The notes beneath the pieces were generated by a model, which made no database searches, was not told the origin of the DNA, and saw nothing but the letters and a program-made list of their open reading frames with translations. From Mesobacillus sp. AQ2 (GTDB taxonomy: Bacteria > Bacillota > Bacilli > Bacillales > Cytobacillaceae), in assembly GCF_030122805.1 (NCBI RefSeq), contig NZ_CP126080.1, positions 3,973,501 to 4,037,500 of the forward strand: a DNA stretch of 64,000 bases, given 5' to 3'. The stretch's first letter is position 1; every line of letters starts with the position of its first letter. Below are positions 42,917 through 52,739 of the stretch, one piece after another. The translations under genes and the position numbers were made by a program.

Positions 42917-44257
42917 CTACCCAATCATCACTTTTCCAGCTGGATATCGATAGTGATCCTCTTTTCTTTTTTTTGCCACTGCATAAGCAAGTGTCAATGG
43001 ACCAACCCGGCCCGCAAACATCGTAATAAGTATTAAAATTTTCCCGAATGAGGACAGCTCAGGGGTCAAGCCCATTGAAAGTCCTACAGTCGAAAAGGCT
43101 GACACCACTTCAAAAAAAATCATAAGAAAATCTTTTCCCGGTTCTGTGATAGTTAACACCATCGTCATGGATATCACTAAGAAAATAGCAATAAGTGTAA
43201 CCGTCAAAGACTTGGAAACGATGGAGAAATCCATCCTCCTTCCAAAGAAGGTCACATCTTCCCTGCCGCGGATTTGCGATTTGACAGCACCGATCAAGAC
43301 GGCAAATGTGGTAGTCTTGATCCCCCCTCCTGTTGATCCGGGAGAAGCGCCAATAAACATCAGGAAGATGATCAAAAACAAGGTTGATTGTTTTAAATCA
43401 GGAATGCTTAAGGTATTTGAACCCGCAGTCCTTGGAGTGACAGCCTGATAAAATGCCCCGAAAATTTTACCAGCCGCTGATAAAGGCTTCAGGGTAGCAG
43501 GGTTATTATACTCCAGGATAAAAATCAGGAGAGCCCCGCCAACTACCAGAATACTTGAAACAGATAGTGCCATTTTCGAATGCAGGGACAAGCGGCGAGT
43601 GCTTCGATACTCGAATAGTTCATTCATTACAATGAACCCGATGCCTCCCAGGCTGATCAGTGACGTCACCGTAAGATTGACGATCGGGTCTTCAGCATAG
43701 GCAGTAAGGCCCCTGAAACCTCCCATCAAGTCAAATCCGGCATTATTAAAGTTTGACACTGCGTGGAAGAAGCCGAAATAAATAGCTTTTCCCGCAGCCA
43801 TATCCTGCGAAAACCTGAATGATAACAGGATTCCGCCGACAATCTCGGCAGTTGCTGTGAAAATCAGGATTCTTTTTACAAGCCTTACGACTCCTTCAAC
43901 GTTCTCGTTGTTGAAAGACTCCTGGATGATCAATCTTTCTTTTAATGAGATTCTTTTCCCCAAGATGAATGCGAGCAATGTAGCAAAGCTCATAAATCCT
44001 AAACCGCCGACCTGGATCATCGACAGGATGACCACTTCTCCAAAGGCAGTAAAGGTGTCACCGGTATCCACGACAACCAGCCCTGTCACACATGTAGCCG
44101 ATGTTGCAGTGAAAAATGCATCAAGCAGCGGAAGCCCCTTACCATCAGTTGTAGCAGAGGGCAGTGACAGCAGCAATGCCCCCAGCAGGATAATCGTCCC
44201 AAAACCTAAGACGAGTATCTTTGGAGGGTCCAGCTCAATAAACAATCTCCTACGCAT
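42917..44257 (-). CDS. ktrB: potassium transporter membrane subunit
   Basis: A 446-residue TrkH/KtrB channel with four M1-P-M2 repeats; selectivity-filter segments include TSATCVTGLVVVDTG, SNFNNAGFDLMGG, VTPRTAGSNTL and SAFSTVGLSMGLTP. It imports K+ (Na+-linked in KtrAB). The first gene of a ktrB-ktrA operon behind a c-di-AMP riboswitch. The order is reversed relative to B. subtilis ktrAB. Confidence 0.95.
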   Translation of the reverse strand: MRRRLFIELDPPKILVLGFGTIILLGALLLSLPSATTDGKGLPLLDAFFTATSATCVTGLVVVDTGDTFTAFGEVVILSMIQVGGLGFMSFATLLAFILGKRISLKERLIIQESFNNENVEGVVRLVKRILIFTATAEIVGGILLSFRFSQDMAAGKAIYFGFFHAVSNFNNAGFDLMGGFRGLTAYAEDPIVNLTVTSLISLGGIGFIVMNELFEYRSTRRLSLHSKMALSVSSILVVGGALLIFILEYNNPATLKPLSAAGKIFGAFYQAVTPRTAGSNTLSIPDLKQSTLFLIIFLMFIGASPGSTGGGIKTTTFAVLIGAVKSQIRGREDVTFFGRRMDFSIVSKSLTVTLIAIFLVISMTMVLTITEPGKDFLMIFFEVVSAFSTVGLSMGLTPELSSFGKILILITMFAGRVGPLTLAYAVAKKRKEDHYRYPAGKVMIG

Positions 44258-44368
44258 GGTGTTTTCCTTCTTTCCTTAGTATGAGGAATTACGCGTCTAA
44301 TATTTCCTGGCAGGGAGTTATGTTTAACTGGTTCAAGATATAGCCGGCATATCTAAAATCACGCAAAA

Positions 44369-44388
44369 CAAAAAAGCCCCCGGAGGCT
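44369..44388 (-). terminator. terminator of the c-di-AMP riboswitch
   Basis: On the - strand AGCCTCCGGGGGCT then TTTTTTGTTTTG. The stem is short, and an upstream AAGGCT...AGCC offers an alternative pairing. Confidence 0.65.
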
Positions 44389-44447
44389 AAAAGATTTCAG
44401 CCTTGTGGACTTTTGAATAGTCGTCACACAAGCTTCATCTTCCTCTT

Positions 44448-44575
44448 CTGTAACGCTTGCGAAGTTAGCTGTCGGATTAGGACTCAGAATAGCCCTGCCT
44501 TTTGAAAAGGCTTCACCCCAAGTGGACGCATCCACAATATTGGTTCCCCCGCTCCTGCCGGATTCAGCGATTTAG
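44448..44575 (-). ncRNA. ydaO/yuaA-type cyclic di-AMP riboswitch
   Basis: On the - strand: CGCTGAATCCGGCAGGAGCG, GGGGAACC, TTGGGGTGAA, AGGCAGGGCTATTCTGAGTC, CTAATCCGACAGCTAACTTC and GCAAGCG. These are the conserved ydaO blocks in order. It is located upstream of ktrB, as in B. subtilis yuaA(ktrA), so c-di-AMP should repress K+ uptake. Confidence 0.95.
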
Positions 44576-44625
44576 AAATATGAAACTCATTCAGTTTTTT
44601 GTTCCAGAAATCTGAAACTGTTGTA

Positions 44626-44654
44626 ATCATACTCCTCCGGATTTCGGTTGTAAA
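44626..44654 (-). promoter_or_regulatory. promoter of the ktrBA leader
   Basis: On the - strand: TTTACA (44649-44654), 17-base spacer, TATGAT (44626-44631). Between 44655 and 44840 I see only the opposing promoter region of the lipid kinase. Confidence 0.7.
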
Positions 44655-44859
44655 CATGAAAAGGAACGCAAAAATGACTTATTTTATTCATTTCTTCCCA
44701 ATAATGACATGAAATCAAGGACTTTCTCACTGAATCGCTGTTTTTCTTTGTTTTACACTTCTGTTAACTCATTAACACCTTTCTCCACACCTGTACGCGG
44801 TTTATAGCCGGGGAATTAAAGGTAAATAATAAGTCAAAACAGTTTGGAGGTTGTTGCGG

Positions 44860-45753
44860 ATGAAAGCGATGGTTATAGTGAATCCTTCTTCAGGTAAAGA
44901 AAAAGCGAATGATTATGCAGAAAAAATTGAAGAAACATTGCGAAACAATTATGAGGACATAGAGATCAGAAGAACGGAAAAAGAGGGAGATGCCGCTGCA
45001 TTTGCCACCGAAGCATGCGTTGCTTTATATGATGCGGTCATCGCTATGGGCGGTGACGGAACCATCAATGAGGCCATCAATGGACTGGCCGAACAGGCAC
45101 ACCGGCCCGCTCTCGGCATAATACCGCTTGGGACAGTCAATGATTTTGCCAGGGCACTCAATATTCCGCTGGAACCTTATGAGGCCATCTCTATTTTAGA
45201 AGAGCAATATCTTCGTCCTGTTGATGTCGGAAAGGTCAATGAGTCTTATTTTGCCAATGTTCTTGCAGTTGGGGCGATCGCAGAAGCATCTTACAACGTA
45301 AGCGCCGAGCAAAAAACCAAACTTGGCCCACTGGCTTATTTTATGGAAGGTACAAAATCCTTCCTGAATGGCGAAGCTATTAAAATTAGTGTTGAACACG
45401 AAGGAGGGAAATGGGAAGGCGAGACTTTCCTTTTGCTTACTGCCCTCACAAATTCTGTTGGCGGATTTGAGGCACTTGCCCCTGAGGCAGACGTGAATGA
45501 TGGTAAATTCCACACTTTTATCATAAAAAAGTTATCCATCCCAAAAATTGCAACCCTAATCCCTTCACTTTTGAGAGGAGAATTGGAAGAAAGCAAGGAG
45601 GTCGAATATATACGCACCTCCTATCTGAATGTATCCTCCAACAAACCTCATGTGGTCAACATCGACGGAGAAGAAGGCGAGCCGCTTCCATTCAGTGCAA
45701 AAGTTCTTCCAGGACATCTGAATATTTTTGTACCGGTCATTAAAAAAACCTGA
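44860..45753 (+). CDS. diacylglycerol/lipid kinase (YegS/BmrU-type)
   Basis: A 297-residue ATP-dependent lipid kinase of the DagK_cat family. VIVNPSSGKEKA at the N-terminus and the nucleotide-binding loop AMGGDGTINEAINGL (about residues 65-80) are diagnostic, followed by LGIIPLGTVNDFARAL. It recycles diacylglycerol or phosphorylates another lipid; sequence does not separate DgkB from BmrU/YtlR-like proteins. ATG 44860 follows TGGAGG at 9 bases. Confidence 0.9.
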   Translation: MKAMVIVNPSSGKEKANDYAEKIEETLRNNYEDIEIRRTEKEGDAAAFATEACVALYDAVIAMGGDGTINEAINGLAEQAHRPALGIIPLGTVNDFARALNIPLEPYEAISILEEQYLRPVDVGKVNESYFANVLAVGAIAEASYNVSAEQKTKLGPLAYFMEGTKSFLNGEAIKISVEHEGGKWEGETFLLLTALTNSVGGFEALAPEADVNDGKFHTFIIKKLSIPKIATLIPSLLRGELEESKEVEYIRTSYLNVSSNKPHVVNIDGEEGEPLPFSAKVLPGHLNIFVPVIKKT

Positions 45754-45784
45754 GCAGGGATCACTCCTTGCTCAGGTTTTTTCA
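45747..45784. terminator. bidirectional terminator
   Basis: AACCTGAGCA-GGGA and TCC-TTGCTCAGGTT with A and T tracts on both sides, between the lipid kinase and protease genes. Confidence 0.85.
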
Positions 45785-45787
45785 GCC

Positions 45788-47614
45788 TTATTTCACGCTT
45801 GAATTAAAGTTATAGAAAAATTTAGCCGTGATTGATCCATCTTTGTTTTCCTTGATGTTCGTCACGTGGATTCCAGAATCAGCAGGTGTATCACTTAAGC
45901 CTTTCCAGAAGTAGTAAGAACCAGAGTGTACATTTCCAGAAACAGGAGTGATCTTGCTGCCAGTCTTGAAGAAGTCACCAGCATCGCCGCGATTCATGTT
46001 CTTCTCAAGGTTATACAAACCATCTGCCTGAAGGACGGATAATCCATAGTGCGTTACCACATCGCCATTGCTTGCCGTCTGTGACTGGTTGTACTGGAAG
46101 CGCTTGTTCATCCAGTTTTCAACATTATTCGGACGGAACCCAGCTGTCTGGTATAAGTTAATGACATTTTCATCCACATGCCATGCAACTAGACCATGGG
46201 CGTTTTCACCCTGACGGATCATACCTTTGTTAAAACCATCCTGTTGCATGTTTTCAAACAGGAAGTATTCAGTGCCATTTGAACCCGGAACTTCCATTTT
46301 CACGATTCCGTTGTCTGCCTTAGCTTTGTTTGCTGCAGGCAATGTTATTTCTCTTACTTCACCTGGCTTGACTTCGATTGGATTTGCCCATCCTAGGAAA
46401 ACCTTTGAGAATGGATCGAAGTGTGTTGGTGAGTTGCCGCCGTACTCAGCTTTATTCGGATAGCGCATCCATGAGCCGCCTGCCATCATGGAATAGTTTC
46501 CTACACCTTCTGATGAGTAAAGTGTGTCGTAGAAATCAGGCAATCCTAAAGCATGTCCAAATTCGTGAGCATAAACACCAGTTTGTACTGGGAATGGTCC
46601 TGTTTTCGATTCTTCTTTATACGTGTTAGTCGCAGCATCGAAACCAGCTACGTTACCGCCGATACCTGGCTGGATGTTGTAGTTGTTAACGACTACTCCA
46701 TCGTAGGTCATGTCTTCTTTGACTGTTCTGTCAATCCATGCTCCCTGGCTGATTCCTTCGTACTGAGGTGCAGTCTTGCCAGTTTCATAATACTTTCCAT
46801 AGTACAATGCACTTAGCAAGCTCCACTTATGAGACCAGAATTGCGCCGGGTCACGGCTGTATTCAGCGCCAGTACCTTCATGGACGACGAATACATTTGG
46901 AACTTCGCCATCTTCATTAGCGTATTTAGAGAAATCCACTTGATCATCTGCTGCTTTTAACAGGTCACGAATGAATTCGCCAGTATGAGCGTCACCGTTT
47001 ACGTTTCCAAGCTTGTACACTCCGCCTTCAGCGTATGTGCCTTCCTGGTCAAGATAGTAAGAAGCTCCCCTTGGCAGCTCAACCCATACAAATTCAGTGT
47101 TCTCTTTGCGGATAAGGTTGGTTTTTCCGTAACTTGATTCCTTGTAAGCATTTTGCATCGTACGGTCTTTTGGAACATCTGGGCCATCATACTTTTGGAA
47201 TTGCGGCAGCTCATAAGGATTATATTCGCTTCCAAAAATTAAATCTTCATAGTAATGAGCTGGGACTTGACCCTTCATATCGCCAACCGGCTCATCTCCA
47301 TCTTTGTACTTAGCCAAAATAACCAGTACCGGGATATCACCAGTTGCTTCCTTATATGCAACATGATTGTCACCAGGCTGCTGGAACTTTGCTCCAGTCT
47401 GGGCAATTTTCTCTGCAGGATCAACCTTGGAAATATCAATCCCTAATTCCTTAGCTCTATCAACAAGCTCAGGAGCTGCACCTACATGGTGAGCAAGACT
47501 TAGTTCATATTTACTTTGCGGCTTAACCGCGGAATCATTTGCACTGACTCCCGCAAAAACTGCGCTTCCTGCCAAAGCAAGGGATAACGCCGAAGTTGAA
47601 AGGACCTTTAACAA
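45788..47614 (-). CDS. secreted M6-family metalloprotease (immune inhibitor A-like)
   Basis: A 608-residue exported zinc protease. Signal peptide MLKVLSTSALSLALAGSAVF...SA; zinc motif HEFGHALGLPDFYD at about residues 350-363; downstream Met-turn-like region GNYSMMAGGSWMRYP. It resembles B. cereus/thuringiensis InhA but is shorter, apparently lacking the C-terminal carbohydrate/beta-sandwich region. The start is TTG 47614 (GGGAG, 8-base spacing) rather than GTG 47623, which overlaps the ribosome site. Monocistronic. It likely digests extracellular protein; host interaction cannot be inferred. Confidence 0.88.
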   Translation of the reverse strand: MLKVLSTSALSLALAGSAVFAGVSANDSAVKPQSKYELSLAHHVGAAPELVDRAKELGIDISKVDPAEKIAQTGAKFQQPGDNHVAYKEATGDIPVLVILAKYKDGDEPVGDMKGQVPAHYYEDLIFGSEYNPYELPQFQKYDGPDVPKDRTMQNAYKESSYGKTNLIRKENTEFVWVELPRGASYYLDQEGTYAEGGVYKLGNVNGDAHTGEFIRDLLKAADDQVDFSKYANEDGEVPNVFVVHEGTGAEYSRDPAQFWSHKWSLLSALYYGKYYETGKTAPQYEGISQGAWIDRTVKEDMTYDGVVVNNYNIQPGIGGNVAGFDAATNTYKEESKTGPFPVQTGVYAHEFGHALGLPDFYDTLYSSEGVGNYSMMAGGSWMRYPNKAEYGGNSPTHFDPFSKVFLGWANPIEVKPGEVREITLPAANKAKADNGIVKMEVPGSNGTEYFLFENMQQDGFNKGMIRQGENAHGLVAWHVDENVINLYQTAGFRPNNVENWMNKRFQYNQSQTASNGDVVTHYGLSVLQADGLYNLEKNMNRGDAGDFFKTGSKITPVSGNVHSGSYYFWKGLSDTPADSGIHVTNIKENKDGSITAKFFYNFNSSVK

Positions 47615-47880
47615 TTCACTCACTCCCTATCAGAATGTTTCTATTTCCTAAATAATATAAAATATTCAGTATATTCTAAATAGGGATAACGGCTTATTTG
47701 ATAGGTTTTCCGATGTGCCGAAAGGCTTAATTTCCAGATCCACCATATAAGTCATTATTATTCTTCCATAATAATCCATTAATAATATTCAGAAAAAATC
47801 TGGCTAAGAGAGCTTCTTATCGTTTTTCTATTATGACTCTTTTCTTTTCTCTCCGAAAGCTATCAAATTACAACAGGGTT

Positions 47881-48760
47881 CTTGACAGCTTTGTGCCTTC
47901 CCTCTTAAAACCTGTCAAAGTAACAATGGTTTCTTGACAACTTCGAGCCCCCACTCTTGAAACCTGTCAAGATTAACACGCTTTCTTGACAACTTCTAGC
48001 TTCCCCTCTTAAAAACTGTCAAAATAACGATGGTTTCTTGACAGCTTCGAGCCTCCACTCTTGAAACCTGTCAGAATAAACACGATTTCTTGACAACTTC
48101 GAGCCTCCCCACGTGAAACCTGTCAAAATTAACACGCTTTCTTGACAACTTTGAGCTTCCCCTCTCAAAACCTGTCAAAATAACGATGGGTTCTTGACAG
48201 CTTCGAGCCTCCCCACTTAAAACCTGTCAAAATAACGAAGGGTTCTTGACAGCTTCGAGCCTCCACTCTTAAAACCTGTCAAAATAACGAAGGGTTCTTG
48301 ACAGCTTCGAGCCTCCACTCTTAAAACCTGTCAAAATAACGATGGTTTCTTGACAACTTAGAGTCTCTCCACGTGAAACCTGTCAGAATAAACACGCTTT
48401 CTTGACAACTTCGAGTCCCCACTCTTGAAACCTGTCAAAATTAACACGCTTTCTTGACAACTTCTAGCTTCCCCTCTTAAAACCTGTCAAAATAACGATG
48501 GTTTCTTGACAGCTTCGAGCCTCCCCTCGTGAAACCTGTCAGAATAAACACGCTTTCTTGACAACTTCGAGCCCCCACTCTTGAAACCTGTCAAAATTAA
48601 CACGCTTTCTTGACAACTTCTAGCTTCCCCTCTCAAAACCTGTCAAAATAACGAAGGTTTCTTGACAACTTTGAGCTTCCCCTCTCAAAACCTGTCAAAA
48701 TAACGAAGGTTTCTTGACAGCTTCGAGCCTCCACTCTTGAGACCTGTCAAAATAACCATC
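47881..48760. repeat. array D: 17 tandem 52-bp hairpin units containing TTGACA on both strands
   Basis: CTTGACA occurs at 47881 and then every 51-52 bases up to 48713, 17 copies. A unit runs CTTGACAGCTTCGAGCCTCC, ACTCTTAAAACCTGTCAAAA, TAACGAAGGGTT. TTGACAG pairs with CTGTCAA either within a unit or with the neighbour. Each arm is also a perfect -35 hexamer, on + (TTGACA) and on - (TGTCAA read backwards). Fifty-two is not a multiple of three. The array lies between the 5' end of the protease gene and the 3' end of tauE. The region 47620-47880 is AT-rich promoter sequence without other features. Confidence 0.95.
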
Positions 48761-48772
48761 CAAACACACAAC

Positions 48773-48802
48773 AAAAAGACTTCGCCGGGGGCGAAGTCTT
48801 TT
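48773..48802. terminator. bidirectional terminator after tauE
   Basis: AAAAGACTTCGC, CGGGG, GCGAAGTCTTTT. Confidence 0.9.
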
Positions 48803-48815
48803 CCATACATGAATT

Positions 48816-49592
48816 CTAAAGAATATCCATCCAGATTTTGATTGCTGTACCTAGGATCAGTACTGCAAGGATGTATTGAAGAACTTTTGTGTTTACTTTT
48901 TTACCAGCGGTTGCTCCCAGCGGTGAAGCGATCAGACTTGCTACAACCATGATGAGTGCCGGCCAGAAATCTACTTGGCCAGTGGCAATCTTACCTACTG
49001 TTGAACCGATTGATGAAATGAATGTGATTGCCAGTGAAGTGGCGATGGTCATCCTTGTTGGTATTTTCAGGACGACGAGCATGATTGGCACTAGCAGGAA
49101 TGCTCCAGCTGCGCCGACGATACCGGCGCCAATTCCGACGATCAGGGCGAAAAATGCGGCAAGCCATTTGTTGAATGTTACCTGATCAAGCGGGATGTCA
49201 TCGACGTTTTTCTTAGGGATGAACATCATGACTGCTGCAATCAAAGCAAGAATACCGTATACAAGGTTGATGCCGCCTTCTGACATGAAGCGGGAACCGT
49301 AACTTCCGATTAAGGAACCAACCAGGATCGATGCGCCCATGTAAATGATCAATGTTTTGTTCAGATATCCGCCTTTACGGTAAGCCCAGACACCGCCGAT
49401 GGTCGCGAAGAAAACCTGGACAGCACTGATCCCTGAAACCTCATGTGCGCTGAATGCGGCAAGACCAAACAATGGCGGAATGTATAATAGCATTGGGTAT
49501 TTAATGATTGAACCGCCAATTCCAACCATCCCGGAAATATAAGAACCGATAAAGCCAATTAAAAATATGACGATAAAAAATGATAAATCCAT
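48816..49592 (-). CDS. sulfite exporter TauE/SafE-family protein
   Basis: A 258-residue permease with 8 hydrophobic segments. The two internal repeats carry the family signatures [21 protein letters not shown] and [17 protein letters not shown]. In S. aureus the equivalent cst-operon gene tauE is thought to export sulfite or sulfonate. It is the last gene of the persulfide cluster, 120 bases after tusA, with a possible GGGAG/CTCCC terminator at about 49683-49706 in between. AAGGAGG precedes ATG 49592. Confidence 0.9.
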   Translation of the reverse strand: MDLSFFIVIFLIGFIGSYISGMVGIGGSIIKYPMLLYIPPLFGLAAFSAHEVSGISAVQVFFATIGGVWAYRKGGYLNKTLIIYMGASILVGSLIGSYGSRFMSEGGINLVYGILALIAAVMMFIPKKNVDDIPLDQVTFNKWLAAFFALIVGIGAGIVGAAGAFLLVPIMLVVLKIPTRMTIATSLAITFISSIGSTVGKIATGQVDFWPALIMVVASLIASPLGATAGKKVNTKVLQYILAVLILGTAIKIWMDIL

Positions 49593-49712
49593 CAGGCTTC
49601 CTCCTTAATTTGAATCATTGTTTCGTATTTAATGCTTCTGTAATAGGTTAGTCGCGAAAAATAACCTTTTTATAACCAAAAGAAAAGGGAGACAAGCTCC
49701 CCCTTCGTTCAA

Positions 49713-49940
49713 TTAGGCCTTCTTCATCCAGAACTTGAACACACCGTTTTCTTCTTCATGCTTCAGTAGTTCGTTTCCAGTTGATTGTGCCCAAGCTGCT
49801 AGATCTTTTACAGCGCCTTTATCAGTTGTATGGATTTCGAGTACGTCTCCGGATTGAAGGTCAGTGATGGCCTTCTTTGTTTTTACGATTGGCATTGGAC
49901 ATGCAAGTCCTTTTGCGTCTAATACTTTTGCTACGTTCAT
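49713..49940 (-). CDS. TusA-family sulfur carrier protein
   Basis: A 75-residue TusA-like protein with [18 protein letters not shown], whose CPMP cysteine carries persulfide sulfur. It is 75 bases downstream of the rhodanese-MBL gene and of the same type as the TusA domain in the fusion at 51179-51757. AGGAGG precedes ATG. Likely passes sulfane sulfur between rhodaneses in this cluster. Confidence 0.93.
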   Translation of the reverse strand: MNVAKVLDAKGLACPMPIVKTKKAITDLQSGDVLEIHTTDKGAVKDLAAWAQSTGNELLKHEEENGVFKFWMKKA

Positions 49941-50015
49941 GTTAAAATCCTCCTTGGTTGTTTAGAAAGTTGTATTTTTCAATACTGGCCGGGGAGCAAA
50001 GCCCCCTTGCCAGAT

Positions 50016-51137
50016 TTATCTTACCGCACAGCGGTTTGGTCCGATTTCCATTTCTCTTTGTTTCTCATCGTCTGGGTTGATTTTGCCCATATTTGTTTCA
50101 CGGATTTCCTGGTATGCATTTGGCTGCGGTGGCAGGTTCTCCGTTACAAGTCTGCGGAATTCCGCTTCGTCTTCGATGTTCAAGCCATGGTTTTTCGCGA
50201 AAAGAGTACCTAATTTTTCAGATACACTGCCATCTTCGTTCAGCTCTTCGATGATCATGAAGTGTGCTGGAAGAACAACCAGGTCATCAGAAAGCTGCTT
50301 GTAGCGATTGTATAGTGAGTTTCTTAAATCTGCTACCCAGTCTTCTGCTTTACCAGCTAAGTCCGGACGACCAATTGAGTCAATGAATAGTATATCCCCT
50401 GACAGAAGATATTTTTCATCTACCACGAATGAAGTGGAACCAATTGTGTGGCCAGGTGTGTAAAGAGCGTTGATGTCGATGTTTGTTTCACCGATTTTAA
50501 CGTTATTGCCATCTTCTAGAGGCTGGTAGTTGAATGTTACTTCATCAGCATCTTTTGGAGGCAGCCAGTATGTTGCACCTGTTGCTTCGGCAATTTTTCT
50601 GCCGCCAGAAATGTGGTCTGCGTGCAGATGTGTATCGAATACATGCTTGATTTCAACGCCAAGCTCTTTAGCGAAATCAAGATATACATCTGTCATTCTT
50701 GTTGCGTCGATCAAAGCAGCTTCCCCGTTTGAAACGACCGCGTAAGAAAGGCAGCCTTTTCCGATGCGGACGAACTGGTACATGGATCCGCCATCTTTAA
50801 GCTCTCCAACCTTAACTGGCTCAAGGTGTTCACTCCATGCTTTCATTCCGCCTTGAAGATATGAAACTTCGCGGCCAGCCTCGTCAAGCATTTCAGCGAC
50901 CATTACAGAAGATCCCTCTTTTGCACAGACAACAAGCACTTCTTTGTCAGTTGGCACCTGATCAAGTATTTCTTCTACTCCATCCAGAAGGTCGAAGTAA
51001 GGGATGTTCAAATGTTCGAAGTTTTCGCCTTCGATTTTCCAATCATTGAAGTCGCTCTCGTTACGGACATCAAGGATAAATAAAGGTTCTTTATTGAATA
51101 CTTTTTTTGTTACTTCTTTAGACGTCATTGCTTTCAT
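50016..51137 (-). CDS. rhodanese-metallo-beta-lactamase fusion (persulfide/hydroxyacylglutathione-like hydrolase)
   Basis: A 373-residue protein. The N-terminal rhodanese domain (about 1-105) has loop VVCAKEGSS with a catalytic Cys. The MBL domain (about 115-373) has metal motif [21 protein letters not shown] and LSGDILFID. Domain order is reversed relative to the CstB-like protein at 28619-30004. It probably acts as a persulfide dioxygenase or a bacillithiol-thioester hydrolase; sequence alone does not decide. Forty-one bases after the TusA-rhodanese gene. Confidence 0.87.
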   Translation of the reverse strand: MKAMTSKEVTKKVFNKEPLFILDVRNESDFNDWKIEGENFEHLNIPYFDLLDGVEEILDQVPTDKEVLVVCAKEGSSVMVAEMLDEAGREVSYLQGGMKAWSEHLEPVKVGELKDGGSMYQFVRIGKGCLSYAVVSNGEAALIDATRMTDVYLDFAKELGVEIKHVFDTHLHADHISGGRKIAEATGATYWLPPKDADEVTFNYQPLEDGNNVKIGETNIDINALYTPGHTIGSTSFVVDEKYLLSGDILFIDSIGRPDLAGKAEDWVADLRNSLYNRYKQLSDDLVVLPAHFMIIEELNEDGSVSEKLGTLFAKNHGLNIEDEAEFRRLVTENLPPQPNAYQEIRETNMGKINPDDEKQREMEIGPNRCAVR

Positions 51138-51178
51138 AGTGTACTTTACCTCCCTGGGTATGAATTTTTCTAAAAAAA

Positions 51179-51757
51179 TTAATTAACTTTCGTTTCAGTT
51201 GGCCCGTTCCATTCGGACATGCCTGGTACAACATTCCAAACTTTCTTGAAGCCATTGCTAGCTAGTGCCTGGGATGCCATATCACTTCTGTTGCCTGTGC
51301 GGCAAACTACAAGGATTGTTTTGGATTTATCAAGTTCTCCCATCCGGTTTTCAAGATCCCCGAAAGGAACTGAGACCGCATTTGGAATATGTCCAAATGC
51401 ATATTCAGCTGGTTCCCTAACATCCAGTACAAGAACATCTTCGTTTGCTTCCAGCTTCTTAAGAACATCTTCGTTGGAAACAATGTTCTCGAATTTTGTT
51501 TCTTCCTGTTCTTCACCTGAACCGCCTTTGCGGATGTAGTGCTTTAGAACATCGCCTTCTTCAATTGTTCCAAGGTATTGGTTGCCAGAGCTTTTAGACC
51601 ATGCCTGGATATCTGCCCTTGAACCTTTATCCGTTGCGAGCACTTCTAAAACCTCGCCCGGATTCAAATTGTTGATTGCTTTTTTCGTTCTGACAATCGG
51701 CATTGGGCATGCAAGCCCTTTTGCATCGACTGTAGCATTTGTCTTAACAGTTTCCAT
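51179..51757 (-). CDS. TusA-rhodanese fusion sulfurtransferase (CstA-like, lacking DsrE)
   Basis: A 192-residue protein. TusA domain (1-75) with [11 protein letters not shown], Cys17; linker [11 protein letters not shown]; rhodanese domain (about 90-190) with [10 protein letters not shown]. aureus CstA is TusA-rhodanese-DsrE in one chain; here the DsrE part is a separate gene immediately upstream (27-base gap). It moves sulfane sulfur from persulfides. AGGTCGAC region upstream; ATG 51757. Confidence 0.92.
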   Translation of the reverse strand: METVKTNATVDAKGLACPMPIVRTKKAINNLNPGEVLEVLATDKGSRADIQAWSKSSGNQYLGTIEEGDVLKHYIRKGGSGEEQEETKFENIVSNEDVLKKLEANEDVLVLDVREPAEYAFGHIPNAVSVPFGDLENRMGELDKSKTILVVCRTGNRSDMASQALASNGFKKVWNVVPGMSEWNGPTETKVN

Positions 51758-51784
51758 TTGTCGACCTCCAATTAATAATATCTA

Positions 51785-52264
51785 TTAGATGAACAGGTTG
51801 ACGTTGCCGTTTTCAGCATCAGCCAGATACGCTGCTACACCAGCAAATTCGACACCTTCCATGATTTCCTCTTGTTTTAGACCAAATAAGTCTACTGTCA
51901 TCTGGCAGGCAACAAGTTTTACATCCTGTTCTTTAGCCATATCAATCAAGTCTGGAAGCGGCATTGCATTATGCTTCTTCATGACATCCTTAATCATCTT
52001 AGGGCCAAAGCCTGCATAGTTCATTTTTGACAATCCCAATTTGTTCGCACCTCTTGGCATCATCTTGGCAAACATCTTTTCAATGAAACCTTTGTCAGCC
52101 TGGATCGGCTCATCTTTACGCAGTGCGTTCAATCCCCAGAAAGTGTGGAAAATTGTCACTTCATGATCATAAGCAGCTGCACCATTGGCAATGATATAAG
52201 CAGCCATGACTTTGTCATAATCTCCACTGAATAAAATGATTGTCGTTTTTTTCTGTTCTCCCAT
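51785..52264 (-). CDS. DsrE/DsrF-family sulfur-carrier protein
   Basis: A 159-residue DsrE-like protein (KKTTIILFSGDYDKVMAAYIIANGAA ... DVKLVACQMTVDLFGLK) with a candidate sulfur-carrying Cys in VACQM. It is the first gene of the cst-like operon DsrE, TusA-rhodanese, rhodanese-MBL, TusA, TauE. It carries a sigma-A promoter with a CstR-type palindrome directly after the -10. It likely supplies the DsrE function that CstA has in a single chain in S. aureus. Confidence 0.92.
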   Translation of the reverse strand: MGEQKKTTIILFSGDYDKVMAAYIIANGAAAYDHEVTIFHTFWGLNALRKDEPIQADKGFIEKMFAKMMPRGANKLGLSKMNYAGFGPKMIKDVMKKHNAMPLPDLIDMAKEQDVKLVACQMTVDLFGLKQEEIMEGVEFAGVAAYLADAENGNVNLFI

Positions 52265-52352
52265 TATCTAACTCCCTCTCTTTAATTACGGTAATGGGTA
52301 TTTTAAACGGCAAAAAATAAAATATGTTTTCTAACGTGATAACGTTGTTAAA

Positions 52353-52368
52353 TACCTCACAGGGTATA
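52353..52368. promoter_or_regulatory. CsoR/CstR-type operator of the persulfide operon
   Basis: ATACC-TCACAG-GGTAT, extended to AATACC...GGTATA. It directly follows the -10 element, as expected for a repressor such as CstR. The regulator gene itself is not in the window. Confidence 0.7.
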
Positions 52369-52397
52369 TAATATAAAAGATTCATCCCATTGTCAAC
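52369..52397 (-). promoter_or_regulatory. promoter of the persulfide operon
   Basis: On the - strand: TTGACA (52392-52397), 17-base spacer, TATTAT (52369-52374). The leader is about 85 bases. Between 52400 and 52735 I see AT-rich sequence only, with no gene, repeat or known RNA. Confidence 0.82.
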
Positions 52398-52739
52398 CGT
52401 AATTATGAATTTTTTATGACTTTTTTTCTTTTAGGAATGCTTCAAGCAAATTATGGCCGTTCTCAACACGGATACATTCATCTTATGCACGACTCAGCAA
52501 AAGTTGATTAATGTTTCTATGATTATATTGAAAAAACAAAGTAAAAGCTCATTGTGCCGATTATTTCTATTTAATAGAAGAAAGTAGTTTCCTGATATAA
52601 AGATAAGTTAGTTTACTGGTATAAAATGAAAAGGATTGTGAGTTCATCAGAAGGAATTTATGCGGAAAATAAATAAAACCAAAGCCCGGTGTGAAGAATC
52701 TTTCAATTAGCAGATTGTAAAGATTGTGATCCTGGCTTT

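Noticed and set aside
52621..52680. A 16-codon frame (MKRIVSSSEG...) upstream of the CcoS-like gene
   Set aside because: Too short, no good ribosome site and no conserved feature.
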